Source: CAYLPJ01 sp964385465 (lineage in GTDB: Bacteria > Planctomycetota > Phycisphaerae > SM23-33). From it: a stretch of DNA of 64,000 bases. A program made the translations under genes and the position numbers. This document shows positions 43,764 to 50,921 of this stretch, in pieces (position 1 is the stretch's first letter; each line of letters opens with the position of its first letter). The notes under the pieces were generated by a model. It had not been told where the DNA came from, did no database searches, and saw only the letters and a program-made list of their open reading frames with translations. The stretch spans positions 1 through 64,000 of the forward strand of contig CAYLPJ010000035.1 of the NCBI GenBank assembly GCA_964385465.1. Direction: 5' to 3'.

Positions 43764-44450
43764 ATGGCGAAGGGACGAGAAAAACCACGGGACGACGCCC
43801 CCCGGGGCCCGGGGAAGTGGATCGTCACGTTCAGCGACTGCATGACGCTGCTGCTGTGCTTCTTCGTGCTGCTGCTGACGTTCTCGTCGTTCGACGAGGT
43901 CGAGCTCCAGAAACTCGCCGGCGCCTTCGACACCGAGAGCCACGACTCGATCTTCCCCAACCCCAGGGAGATCAAGGACTCCTCCGTCCCGCCGGTGCCC
44001 CGCGTGGTGCACATCACCGATACCGGCAGCGAGATGCCCACCCGCAATCGCGAGAAGAACGACAACGCGCCGAAGGTCCGCCCGCCGATCCTCGACGACG
44101 ACGTCTACAAGGACCGCAAGACGTTCTTCATCCCCTCGCGCTGGCTGTTCTGGGGCGAGGGCACCGTGCTGACGCCCGAGGGGCGGGACTACCTGCGGCG
44201 GATCGCCGGGTTCCTCGACCTGCTGCCCAGCCGCGTGGTCATCGCCGAGTCCACCGGAGGGCTCGACGCCGGCGAGGCGCCCGACGAGGCCCGCCTCGCA
44301 CGCGCCGCCGCGGTGATGCGGTTCCTCGCCGCCGCCGGCGAGACCCCGCCCGAGCGGTTCAACGTCAGCGCCTGTGATGCCGAGGTGCCCCCGCGGTTCC
44401 GCGGCCACCGGGTGCTGGCCGTCACGCTGATCGCCGGAAAGGTGTACTGA
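43764..44450 (+). CDS. motB: stator protein MotB, copy 1
   Basis: A 228-residue stator subunit. The plug-proximal membrane helix has WIVTFSDCMTLLLCFFVLLL, with the ion-binding Asp at residue 25. The periplasmic C-terminal half is OmpA-like in outline (WGEGTVLTPEGRDYLRRIAG FL, LARAAAVMRFLAAAG) but the peptidoglycan-binding GHTD-type loop reads STGGLDAGE. Its stop shares a base with the start of a second, different motB, so the two are made together. They may form a mixed MotB dimer. Confidence 0.88.
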   Translation: MAKGREKPRDDAPRGPGKWIVTFSDCMTLLLCFFVLLLTFSSFDEVELQKLAGAFDTESHDSIFPNPREIKDSSVPPVPRVVHITDTGSEMPTRNREKNDNAPKVRPPILDDDVYKDRKTFFIPSRWLFWGEGTVLTPEGRDYLRRIAGFLDLLPSRVVIAESTGGLDAGEAPDEARLARAAAVMRFLAAAGETPPERFNVSACDAEVPPRFRGHRVLAVTLIAGKVY

Positions 44451-45223
44451 TGCCTGGCCGACACAACCTGACCGACAACGACGACGAGTCGAAGGTCCCG
44501 GTGTGGATCGTCTCGTTCAGCGACATGGTGACGCTGCTGCTGGCGTTCTTCGTGCTGCTCCAGAGCTTCGCCCACGTGCGGGACCCGGACCTGTTCTTCA
44601 TCGGGCAGGGCTCGTTCAAGCAGGCCATCGCCGGGCTGGGCATCCCCAAGTGGATGTTCGGGAGGGAAGACAAGATCCGCCGCGAGCACGGGAAGGTCAA
44701 GCACCCCGCCGAGCCGCAGGAGAAGCCCTCCGACACGCCGCCGCACCGCCTTCTCGATGCCGACAACGAGGCGATCCAGCATACCTTCGCCAGGCTTCGC
44801 AAGGAGTTGGATTCCAAGGCCCGCGACGAACGCCGCCAGCCCGTGCGCTTCGAGGCCACCGGCGTGCAGTTCGCCCCCGGCTCGGCCGAGCTGGACGACG
44901 CCGCCCGCGCCGTCCTGGACAAGCTGGCGATGGAGATCCGCGACGCCCTGGCCGGCTCCGACGCCAGCGCGTACGTGATCGGCCTGGCCGCCGACGCCGG
45001 CGAGCCGTCGCAGCAGTGGGCGTTGTCGGCCCTGCGGGCCCGCGCCGCCGAGGCCTACCTCGACGCCCGCCTCCAGGCCGCCGCCGGCGGAACCGCGACG
45101 CCCTGGCGGTCCTTCTCCTGGGGGGCCGGGCCCGGCGGGCGGTGGTGCCGCGAGGCCGGCATCGTCCCCGAGAAGACCTCCATCGCCATAGCCCTCTTGC
45201 GAGGAAGCAGCCCTGATGGCTAA
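44450..45223 (+). CDS. stator protein MotB, copy 2
   Basis: A 257-residue MotB paralogue. WIVSFSDMVTLLLAFFVLLQ has the ion-binding Asp also at residue 25. A longer charged linker (residues 70-125) precedes a weak OmpA-like domain: FEATGVQFAPGSAELDDAAR, ALSALRARAAEAYLDARL. It differs strongly from copy 1 outside the helix, so duplication is old. Overlaps fliL by 8 bp. Confidence 0.87.
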   Translation: MPGRHNLTDNDDESKVPVWIVSFSDMVTLLLAFFVLLQSFAHVRDPDLFFIGQGSFKQAIAGLGIPKWMFGREDKIRREHGKVKHPAEPQEKPSDTPPHRLLDADNEAIQHTFARLRKELDSKARDERRQPVRFEATGVQFAPGSAELDDAARAVLDKLAMEIRDALAGSDASAYVIGLAADAGEPSQQWALSALRARAAEAYLDARLQAAAGGTATPWRSFSWGAGPGGRWCREAGIVPEKTSIAIALLRGSSPDG

Positions 45224-45773
45224 AGACAACGACAACCCGTTCGCCAGCAATGCAGACGGGGCCTCCGGCCGCGGCCGGCTGAAGGTCATCGTGCGGCTGG
45301 CGCTCATTCCGGCGGTGATCCTCATCGGTGTCGCCGGCGGCTACGGACTGGGCTCGGCCCTGGCCGGCGGCTCGCCCGACGACCCCGAGGACGCCCTGGC
45401 CGAGAAGCTGCCCGTCGAGCCTCCCGAGCCGGACCCGACGGTCAAGGAGGGCGAGTACGAGTACTACGACTTCGAGCCGATCGTGGTGAACCTCAACGAG
45501 CCGCGACTGGCGCGGTACATCCGCGCGACGATCACGCTGGCGATCCCCAAGGCCCGGGCCGCCGCCGTCACCGAGCAGGTCAGCAGGAAGCAGAAGGAAC
45601 TGCGGAACTGGCTGACGGTGTACCTCTCCGGACGGACGCTCGACGACGTCCGCGGGCCCAAGCACCTCAACCGCATCCGCCGCGAGATCCTCGACGCCTG
45701 CAACAAGCAGCTCTGGCCGAACGGCAAGCCGATGATCGAGCAGGTCCTCTTCAAGGAATTCGCCGTCCAATGA
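45216..45773 (+). CDS. fliL: stator-associated protein FliL
   Basis: A 185-residue single-pass membrane protein. The helix is at residues 22-46 (LKVIVRLALIPAVILIGVAG). The periplasmic FliL/stomatin-like domain follows: EYYDFEPIVVNLNEPRLARY IRATITL and RREILDACNKQLWPNGK, IEQVLFKEFAVQ. It rings the stator and stabilises it. Placed between the stators and fliM. Confidence 0.93.
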   Translation: MAKDNDNPFASNADGASGRGRLKVIVRLALIPAVILIGVAGGYGLGSALAGGSPDDPEDALAEKLPVEPPEPDPTVKEGEYEYYDFEPIVVNLNEPRLARYIRATITLAIPKARAAAVTEQVSRKQKELRNWLTVYLSGRTLDDVRGPKHLNRIRREILDACNKQLWPNGKPMIEQVLFKEFAVQ

Positions 45774-46798
45774 CCGCACCCGCCACCGACAGCCGAGACC
45801 TCGTCGCGATGCTGACCCGCGCCGCCGGCGCCACCGGCGAGGCGATCCTCGCAGATGTCGAGTTCCAGGAGTACGACTGGCACGTGCCCAGGCACTTCTC
45901 CGCCAACGAACTCGCCGGGATTGCAGAGCTCGCCGACACCCTCGCCGACCGTCTCGCCGAGGCCCTGACAGGCTACCTCCGCCGGCCGATCACCCTCGCG
46001 GCCGCCAAGGTCGCCGAGGCCTACCGCGACCGCCTGACGTCCACGGAGGCCCGTCCGTTCGTGGCCCCGCTGACCGTCGGTAAGACGCCCGCCGGCGCGC
46101 TGGTCCTCGATGCCGACCGCTCCGTGGCATGGATCTCCGCCCTGCTGGGCGCCGACGTCAGCCAGCGGGGCGACGCCGGGCTGTCCGACCTCGAAACCGA
46201 CCTGCTCGACGACCTGGCCTCGGCGCTGTCCTCGGCCGCCGCGGAGGTTCTCTCGGCCGCGGACGCCCCCGGGTTCGGCCGCGACGGACCCGTCGTCCCC
46301 GGGCTGGGCGCCTTGCCCGGCGAGGCCGAAACCGCCTACTGCGAACTGCGCTTCGCCGTCGCCGAGGCCGCCGAAGACGGCGCGGACGAGGACGCCGGCG
46401 GCGACCCCGAGGCCGTCAGGCTCCTGCTGACCTGTCGCGCGCTGGACCCCCTCGGCCGAGCCGGCGGCGCCGCCGAAGAGGCCCGGGCCGATCCCGCCGC
46501 CGACGAGCAGGCCATGCGGGCGCACCTCGGAAGCGCCCGCGTTACCGCCGAGGTCCGCGTGGGAGGCACCGAGCTGTCCGTCCGCGAGGTGATGGGCCTC
46601 GAACCCGGCGACGTCCTGCCCCTCGACCGCCTCGCCGACGAGCCCCTCGACGCCTTCGTCCAGCACACCCGCGTGCTCGCCGGCCGGGCCGTCGCCACGC
46701 ACGACGGACGCTACGGAATCCAAGTTACCGCAACCCCCGGCCGCGGGAGCGAGGAACCCGACCCCGCCGCGGCCGAGAACGACCGGAAAGGGACGTAA
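45770..46798 (+). CDS. fliM: motor switch protein FliM, divergent
   Basis: A 342-residue C-ring protein. The middle CheC-like part (RRPITLAAAKVAEAYRDRLT) and C-terminal SpoA domain (ARVTAEVRVGGTELSVREVM, GLEPGDVLPLDRLADEPLDA) identify it. The N-terminus reads MTAPATDSRDLVAMLTRAAG, without the LSQxEIDALL segment that binds phosphorylated CheY. An Asp/Glu/Ala-rich insertion occurs near 200-245. It overlaps fliL by 4 bp and is followed by fliN. Confidence 0.85.
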   Translation: MTAPATDSRDLVAMLTRAAGATGEAILADVEFQEYDWHVPRHFSANELAGIAELADTLADRLAEALTGYLRRPITLAAAKVAEAYRDRLTSTEARPFVAPLTVGKTPAGALVLDADRSVAWISALLGADVSQRGDAGLSDLETDLLDDLASALSSAAAEVLSAADAPGFGRDGPVVPGLGALPGEAETAYCELRFAVAEAAEDGADEDAGGDPEAVRLLLTCRALDPLGRAGGAAEEARADPAADEQAMRAHLGSARVTAEVRVGGTELSVREVMGLEPGDVLPLDRLADEPLDAFVQHTRVLAGRAVATHDGRYGIQVTATPGRGSEEPDPAAAENDRKGT

Positions 46799-46800
46799 TC

Positions 46801-47190
46801 ATGGCCGATGCCACGACGCTGGAGACCCCCGACACCGCCGCCGAGACCGCGCCCGACACCGGGGCCGCCGAGGAGGCGGTCGATGTCCGGGACGCCGAGC
46901 TGCCCGGGGCCGCCGAGGCCCCCGCGCCCGGGGGGGACGGCAAGCTGGACATCCTGCTGGACACGTCGATGGAGGTCTCCGTCCGCCTGGGCACCGCCGA
47001 GCTGCCCGCCCGGGACCTGATCCGCCTGGGCCCCGGCTCGGTGCTGACCCTCGACCGCCAGGTCGGCCAGCCCGTGGACGTGATGCTCCGCGGCATCCGC
47101 TTCGCCACGGGCAAGCTGGTGGTCGTCGGCGACCAGTTGGGCGTGCGGATCGAGGAGATCCTCTCGCCGCAGCGAGGCCCCGCGGGCTGA
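46801..47190 (+). CDS. fliN: motor switch protein FliN
   Basis: A 129-residue C-ring protein. After an acidic N-terminus comes the SpoA domain: LDILLDTSMEVSVRLGTAEL, PARDLIRLGPGSVLTLDRQV, and VVVGDQLGVRIEEILSP. Two bp after fliM. Last gene before a regulatory gap. Confidence 0.95.
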   Translation: MADATTLETPDTAAETAPDTGAAEEAVDVRDAELPGAAEAPAPGGDGKLDILLDTSMEVSVRLGTAELPARDLIRLGPGSVLTLDRQVGQPVDVMLRGIRFATGKLVVVGDQLGVRIEEILSPQRGPAG

Positions 47191-47407
47191 CCGGCCGGGC
47201 GACGTTCAATTCTCAGGCGCGCCGGGGGCGGAAACTTCGCGCGCGCCGGAGTCCGCGCCGACTTCCCCGGTGAATCCCCCAAACCCCTTCATTCTCGTAA
47301 TACTATAAGTATGTATTGAAAAGCATCTTACGGCCATAAGGCCGGGCGGATGGGAGACGGGGCGGCCTCGGCGGGGAGTTTGGCACATCGTATGCACTAA
47401 GCCCGGC
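47191..47407. promoter_or_regulatory. fliN-fliO gap with AT-rich inverted repeat
   Basis: An imperfect GC hairpin at 47216-47247 may weakly end the fliN transcript. AATAC and GTATT (47299-47303 and 47313-47317) form an inverted repeat in an AT-rich patch about 65 bp before the sigma-54 element, a plausible activator site. ATAAGTAT inside it recurs inverted at 63009-63016. Confidence 0.4.
47381..47396 (+). promoter_or_regulatory. sigma-54 promoter overlapping the fliO start region
   Basis: TGGCACATCGTATGCA fits GG-N10-GC exactly and the full consensus at all but two positions. It ends 11 bases before the ATG at 47408, so transcription would begin at or near that codon. Confidence 0.75.
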
Positions 47408-47959
47408 ATGAGCTGCTTGCGCTTGTGCAATCCTCGCGCTGAACGCACCCGGCGAGCCCTCCGGGCCCTCGTGGCCCTGCTGGCGGTGCTGCTGTCGCCC
47501 GGATACGCCGCCGCACAGACCACCGCCGCGGCGACCGCCCCGGCCGGGACGCAGCCGACCACCGACCGCGGGGGCAAACTCGTCCTGCGCGGCGAGGGCA
47601 ACCGCTCGCTGCCGGCACTCGACGACGGCGACGGCATCCTCGGGCAGATGGTCAGCTACGTGCTGGTGATCCTGGTTCTGGGCGGCGCGGCCGCGTGGGC
47701 GGCCCGGCGGTTTCTCCCCCGCAGCCGCCCGCAGGACGAGGGCGGGCGGATCCGCGTGACCGACACGCTGCACCTCTCGCCGGGCAAGCAGTTGCAGGTG
47801 ATCGAGGTCGGCGGGCAGCGGTTCCTGATCGCCTCGTGCAAGGACGGCGTCTCGCTGGTCTCGGAGCTGAAGGCCTCGTTCGCCGGCATCTACGAGCAGA
47901 CCCGCGCCGACGGCGGGGATGCCCCGTCCGGCGAAGGCGACGCGGAGGGCAGGGCATGA
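47408..47959 (+). CDS. fliO: flagellar export assembly protein FliO
   Basis: A 183-residue protein as drawn, with a signal-like N-terminus (ALRALVALLAVLLSPGYAAA), a membrane helix near 83-100 (MVSYVLVILVLGGAAAWAAR) and the FliO domain IRVTDTLHLSPGKQLQVIEV GGQRFLIASCKDGVSLVSEL. The start is uncertain. No ribosome-binding site precedes 47408 and the sigma-54 promoter is too close for a leader. Either the mRNA is leaderless or a TTG at 47417/47423 is used. Overlaps fliP by 4 bp. Confidence 0.85.
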   Translation: MSCLRLCNPRAERTRRALRALVALLAVLLSPGYAAAQTTAAATAPAGTQPTTDRGGKLVLRGEGNRSLPALDDGDGILGQMVSYVLVILVLGGAAAWAARRFLPRSRPQDEGGRIRVTDTLHLSPGKQLQVIEVGGQRFLIASCKDGVSLVSELKASFAGIYEQTRADGGDAPSGEGDAEGRA

Positions 47960-48765
47960 GGTGCAAGGCGTGGCTGATTGCGACGGCGGCCCTGCTGGCG
48001 GCCGGGATGCCCGCGGCGGCCCAGGACGCCGCGCCGACGACGGGTCCGGCGTCGTCGGGCAGCCTGCCGGAGATGGGTCAGGTGATCGACGCGATCGAGA
48101 AGGCCTCGGCCGACGGGGCGGGCCCCGGCGAGGCGGACTGGTCCCAGCCGGTGAAGCTGGCGGTGGTCTTCGCGGGGCTGGCGATCCTGCCCAGCCTGCT
48201 GGTGATGATGACCTCCTTCACGCGGATCGTCATCGTTCTGGGCTTTGTCCGCCGGGCGTTGACCACGCAGAACATCCCCCCGACGGTGGCGATCATCGGC
48301 CTGGGGCTGTTCCTGACGGTGTTCACGATGTCGCCGACGTTCGCGGCCATGAACGAGAAGGCCCTCCAGCCGTACCTCGCCGACGAGATGAGCTTCCAGG
48401 ACGCCGCCGGGACGGCCAACGTACTGCTGAAGGACTTCATGCTCCGCCAGACCCGCGAGAGCGACCTGAAGCTGTTCGTGGACCTCGCCGGCGTGACCGC
48501 CCCCGGGACCCTCGACGACGTGCCCACCTACGTCGCCGTCCCCGCCTTCGCCGTCAGCGAGTTCCGCACCGCCTTCGAGATGGGATGCCTGCTGTTCATC
48601 CCCTTCCTGCTGATCGACCTCGTCGTCGCCGGCATCCTGCTCAGCGCCGGCATGATGATGCTGCCTCCCGCGATCATCTCCCTGCCGTTCAAGATCATCC
48701 TCTTCGTCCTCGTCGACGGCTGGGGCATGCTCGCCAGAACACTCGTCAAGAGCTTCAACTACTGA
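47956..48765 (+). CDS. fliP: flagellar export gate protein FliP
   Basis: A 269-residue export-gate membrane protein with a cleavable signal peptide (AWLIATAALLAAGMPAAA). FAGLAILPSLLVMMTSFTRI and VIVLGFVRRALTTQNIPPTV, plus ISLPFKIILFVLVDGWGMLA, are the FliP signatures. It forms the gate pore with FliQ and FliR. Confidence 0.97.
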   Translation: MRCKAWLIATAALLAAGMPAAAQDAAPTTGPASSGSLPEMGQVIDAIEKASADGAGPGEADWSQPVKLAVVFAGLAILPSLLVMMTSFTRIVIVLGFVRRALTTQNIPPTVAIIGLGLFLTVFTMSPTFAAMNEKALQPYLADEMSFQDAAGTANVLLKDFMLRQTRESDLKLFVDLAGVTAPGTLDDVPTYVAVPAFAVSEFRTAFEMGCLLFIPFLLIDLVVAGILLSAGMMMLPPAIISLPFKIILFVLVDGWGMLARTLVKSFNY

Positions 48766-48807
48766 CCGCCCGGGCGATGACACCCCGGCCGACGAAAGGC
48801 GACACCG

Positions 48808-49077
48808 ATGGACGGAACGCTGGTCCTGCACTTGGGACGACGGATGACCGAGACGGCCCTGGCCCTGGCCGGCCCCGCCCTGGCGGTCACGCTGGTCACG
48901 GGCTTCCTGGTGGCCATGATCCAGGCCGTCACGTCCATTCGCGACATGAGCCTCGGCGTGGTGGTCAAGCTGGGCGCCGTCGCCGCGACGTTGCTGATCT
49001 GCGGCGGCTGGATGCTCGAGGTCGCCTGCGAGTTCGCCATGGAGATCTTCCACCACATGGAGGCGATGGGACACTGA
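48808..49077 (+). CDS. fliQ: flagellar export gate protein FliQ
   Basis: An 89-residue two-helix membrane protein: ALALAGPALAVTLVTGFLVA, MIQAVTSIRDMSLGVVVKLG and a second helix LGAVAATLLICGGWMLEVAC. Length and motifs match FliQ. Confidence 0.95.
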   Translation: MDGTLVLHLGRRMTETALALAGPALAVTLVTGFLVAMIQAVTSIRDMSLGVVVKLGAVAATLLICGGWMLEVACEFAMEIFHHMEAMGH

Positions 49078-49080
49078 GCC

Positions 49081-49830
49081 ATGGTCGCCTGGATCGCCCT
49101 CATCCTGCCCTTCGCGCTGGTCTTCGCACGCACGACCGCCTGCGTGGCCGTCATGCCCGTGTTCGGCTCGCGCTGGCTGCCGCTGCTGCTCAAGGCCGGC
49201 ATCGCCGCGATGGTGTCGATCTTCATGGCCCTTCGCGTGCCGCCCTCCGCCGTGCCCGCCTGGGCCGCCACGCCCATCGCCGCCGGCGTGCTGGTGGTCC
49301 GCGAGGTCCTCTGCGGGGCGGCCATCGGGCTGGCGGCGCAGTTGGTCTTCCTGGCCATCCAGCAGGGGGGGATCCTCATCGGGCGGCAGATGGGCTTCTA
49401 CATGGCCTCGATCCTCGATCCGTCCAGCGGGCAGGAGACCCAGCCGTTCGCGATCTACCTCGAGACGCTCTTCATCCTGCTGTTCCTGGCCGCGGGGGGG
49501 CACCACCTGCTGCTGCAGGTCATCGCCCGCAGCTTCACCGTCCTGCCCGTCGGCGGGCCCGTGGACTTCGGGATGCTGGCCTCGGGGGTCCTCTCGGCGG
49601 GGACCACCATGCTGCTGCTGGCGCTGAAGCTCGCGGCGCCGGTGCTGGCGGCCTTCCTCGTGCTGTCGGTCATCCTGGGCGTGCTGGCCCGCGTGATGCC
49701 CGAGATGAACATCCTGCTGACCAGCCTGCCCCTTCGCGTGGCGCTGGGGCTGCTGCTGGCGATGGCCATCATCCCGCTGTTGCAGACCTTTACCGAAGAC
49801 GTTGCCACCTGGATCACCCGGTTCCTGTGA
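49081..49830 (+). CDS. fliR: flagellar export gate protein FliR
   Basis: A 249-residue multi-pass membrane protein. GSRWLPLLLKAGIAAMVSIF, GAAIGLAAQLVFLAIQQGGI, LIGRQMGFYMASILDPSSGQ and VMPEMNILLTSLPLRVALGL are FliR motifs. Three bp after fliQ. Confidence 0.96.
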   Translation: MVAWIALILPFALVFARTTACVAVMPVFGSRWLPLLLKAGIAAMVSIFMALRVPPSAVPAWAATPIAAGVLVVREVLCGAAIGLAAQLVFLAIQQGGILIGRQMGFYMASILDPSSGQETQPFAIYLETLFILLFLAAGGHHLLLQVIARSFTVLPVGGPVDFGMLASGVLSAGTTMLLLALKLAAPVLAAFLVLSVILGVLARVMPEMNILLTSLPLRVALGLLLAMAIIPLLQTFTEDVATWITRFL

Positions 49831-49844
49831 GATAGCCCCGACCC

Positions 49845-50921
49845 ATGGCCGAAAAGCCCGCAGCCGAACGCACCGAAGAGCCGACTCCCGATCGCCTGAA
49901 GAAGGCGCGGGAGGAAGGCCAGATCCCCCAGAGCCAGGAAGTGCCCTCGGCGATGATGATCGGGGCGCTGCTGCTGGGCCTCAGCCTCCTCGGTGGGCGC
50001 CTCTGCCAGGGCTTCGCCGACGAGGTCCGCTCGGCGCTGACTCTCGGGCCCGGAACCCTCACCGGCGGGATGACACTCGGCGGCGTGCTGCACGCCAAAG
50101 GCGCCGCCGCGCTGGGCCTGGCCGCGCCGTTCCTGGCCCTGGCGGCCGGGGTGTCGGTGTTCTCCAGCCTGCTGGCCAGCGGGTGGGCGTTCTCCCCCAA
50201 GGCCGTCCGCTTCCGCCTGGACCGCGTCAACCCCGTCAGCGGGCTGGCCAAGCTGTTCTCGACCCGGTCGCTGATGAAGCTCGTCCTGAGCCTGCTGAAG
50301 CTGGCGGTCATCTCCTTGCTGGTCTGGAGCTACGCCCGGGACAAGCTGGGGCACTTCCTGGCCCTGCGATGGGCGACGCCGGCGGGCACCGTGCTGGGCA
50401 TCAGCCGCCTGGTCTTCGGCCTGATGGTTCGCGTGGCGATCGGCATCGTGGTGATCGCGGCGATCGACCTGATCTGGCAGCGGCGGAAGTACAAGAAGGA
50501 CCTGAAGATGACCCGCCAGGAGGTCAAGGAGGAGCGCAAGCAGCACGAGCTGTCTCCCGAGCTCCGCGGGCGCATCCGCAGCGTGCAGATGGAGATGGTC
50601 CGCAAGCGGATGCTCCAGGACGTCCCCGCCGCCGACGTGGTGCTCACCAACCCGACCCACGTGGCCGTCGCGCTGAAGTACGACAGCGACACGATGGCCG
50701 CCCCGAACCTTGTGGCCAAGGGCGGGGACCTGCTCGCCCAGCGGATCAAGGAGATCGCCCGCGAGCACGGCGTGCCCGTCGTCGAGAAGCCCGAGCTGGC
50801 CCGGGCGGTCTTCGCCGCCTGCGAGGTCGGCCAGCCGATACCCGAGGTCCTCTTCGTCGCCGTCGCCGAGGTGCTGGCGATGATCTATCGACTCCGCCGT
50901 AAACGGGAGCCGAACCGATGA
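49845..50921 (+). CDS. flhB: export specificity switch protein FlhB
   Basis: A 358-residue membrane protein. The N-terminus AAERTEEPTPDRLKKAREEG QIPQSQEVPSA is hallmark FlhB. Four membrane helices follow. The cytoplasmic domain has the self-cleavage motif NPTH at residues 269-272 (LTNPTHVAVALKYD), whose cleavage, prompted by FliK, switches export from hook to filament. Overlaps flhA by 4 bp. Confidence 0.97.
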   Translation: MAEKPAAERTEEPTPDRLKKAREEGQIPQSQEVPSAMMIGALLLGLSLLGGRLCQGFADEVRSALTLGPGTLTGGMTLGGVLHAKGAAALGLAAPFLALAAGVSVFSSLLASGWAFSPKAVRFRLDRVNPVSGLAKLFSTRSLMKLVLSLLKLAVISLLVWSYARDKLGHFLALRWATPAGTVLGISRLVFGLMVRVAIGIVVIAAIDLIWQRRKYKKDLKMTRQEVKEERKQHELSPELRGRIRSVQMEMVRKRMLQDVPAADVVLTNPTHVAVALKYDSDTMAAPNLVAKGGDLLAQRIKEIAREHGVPVVEKPELARAVFAACEVGQPIPEVLFVAVAEVLAMIYRLRRKREPNR

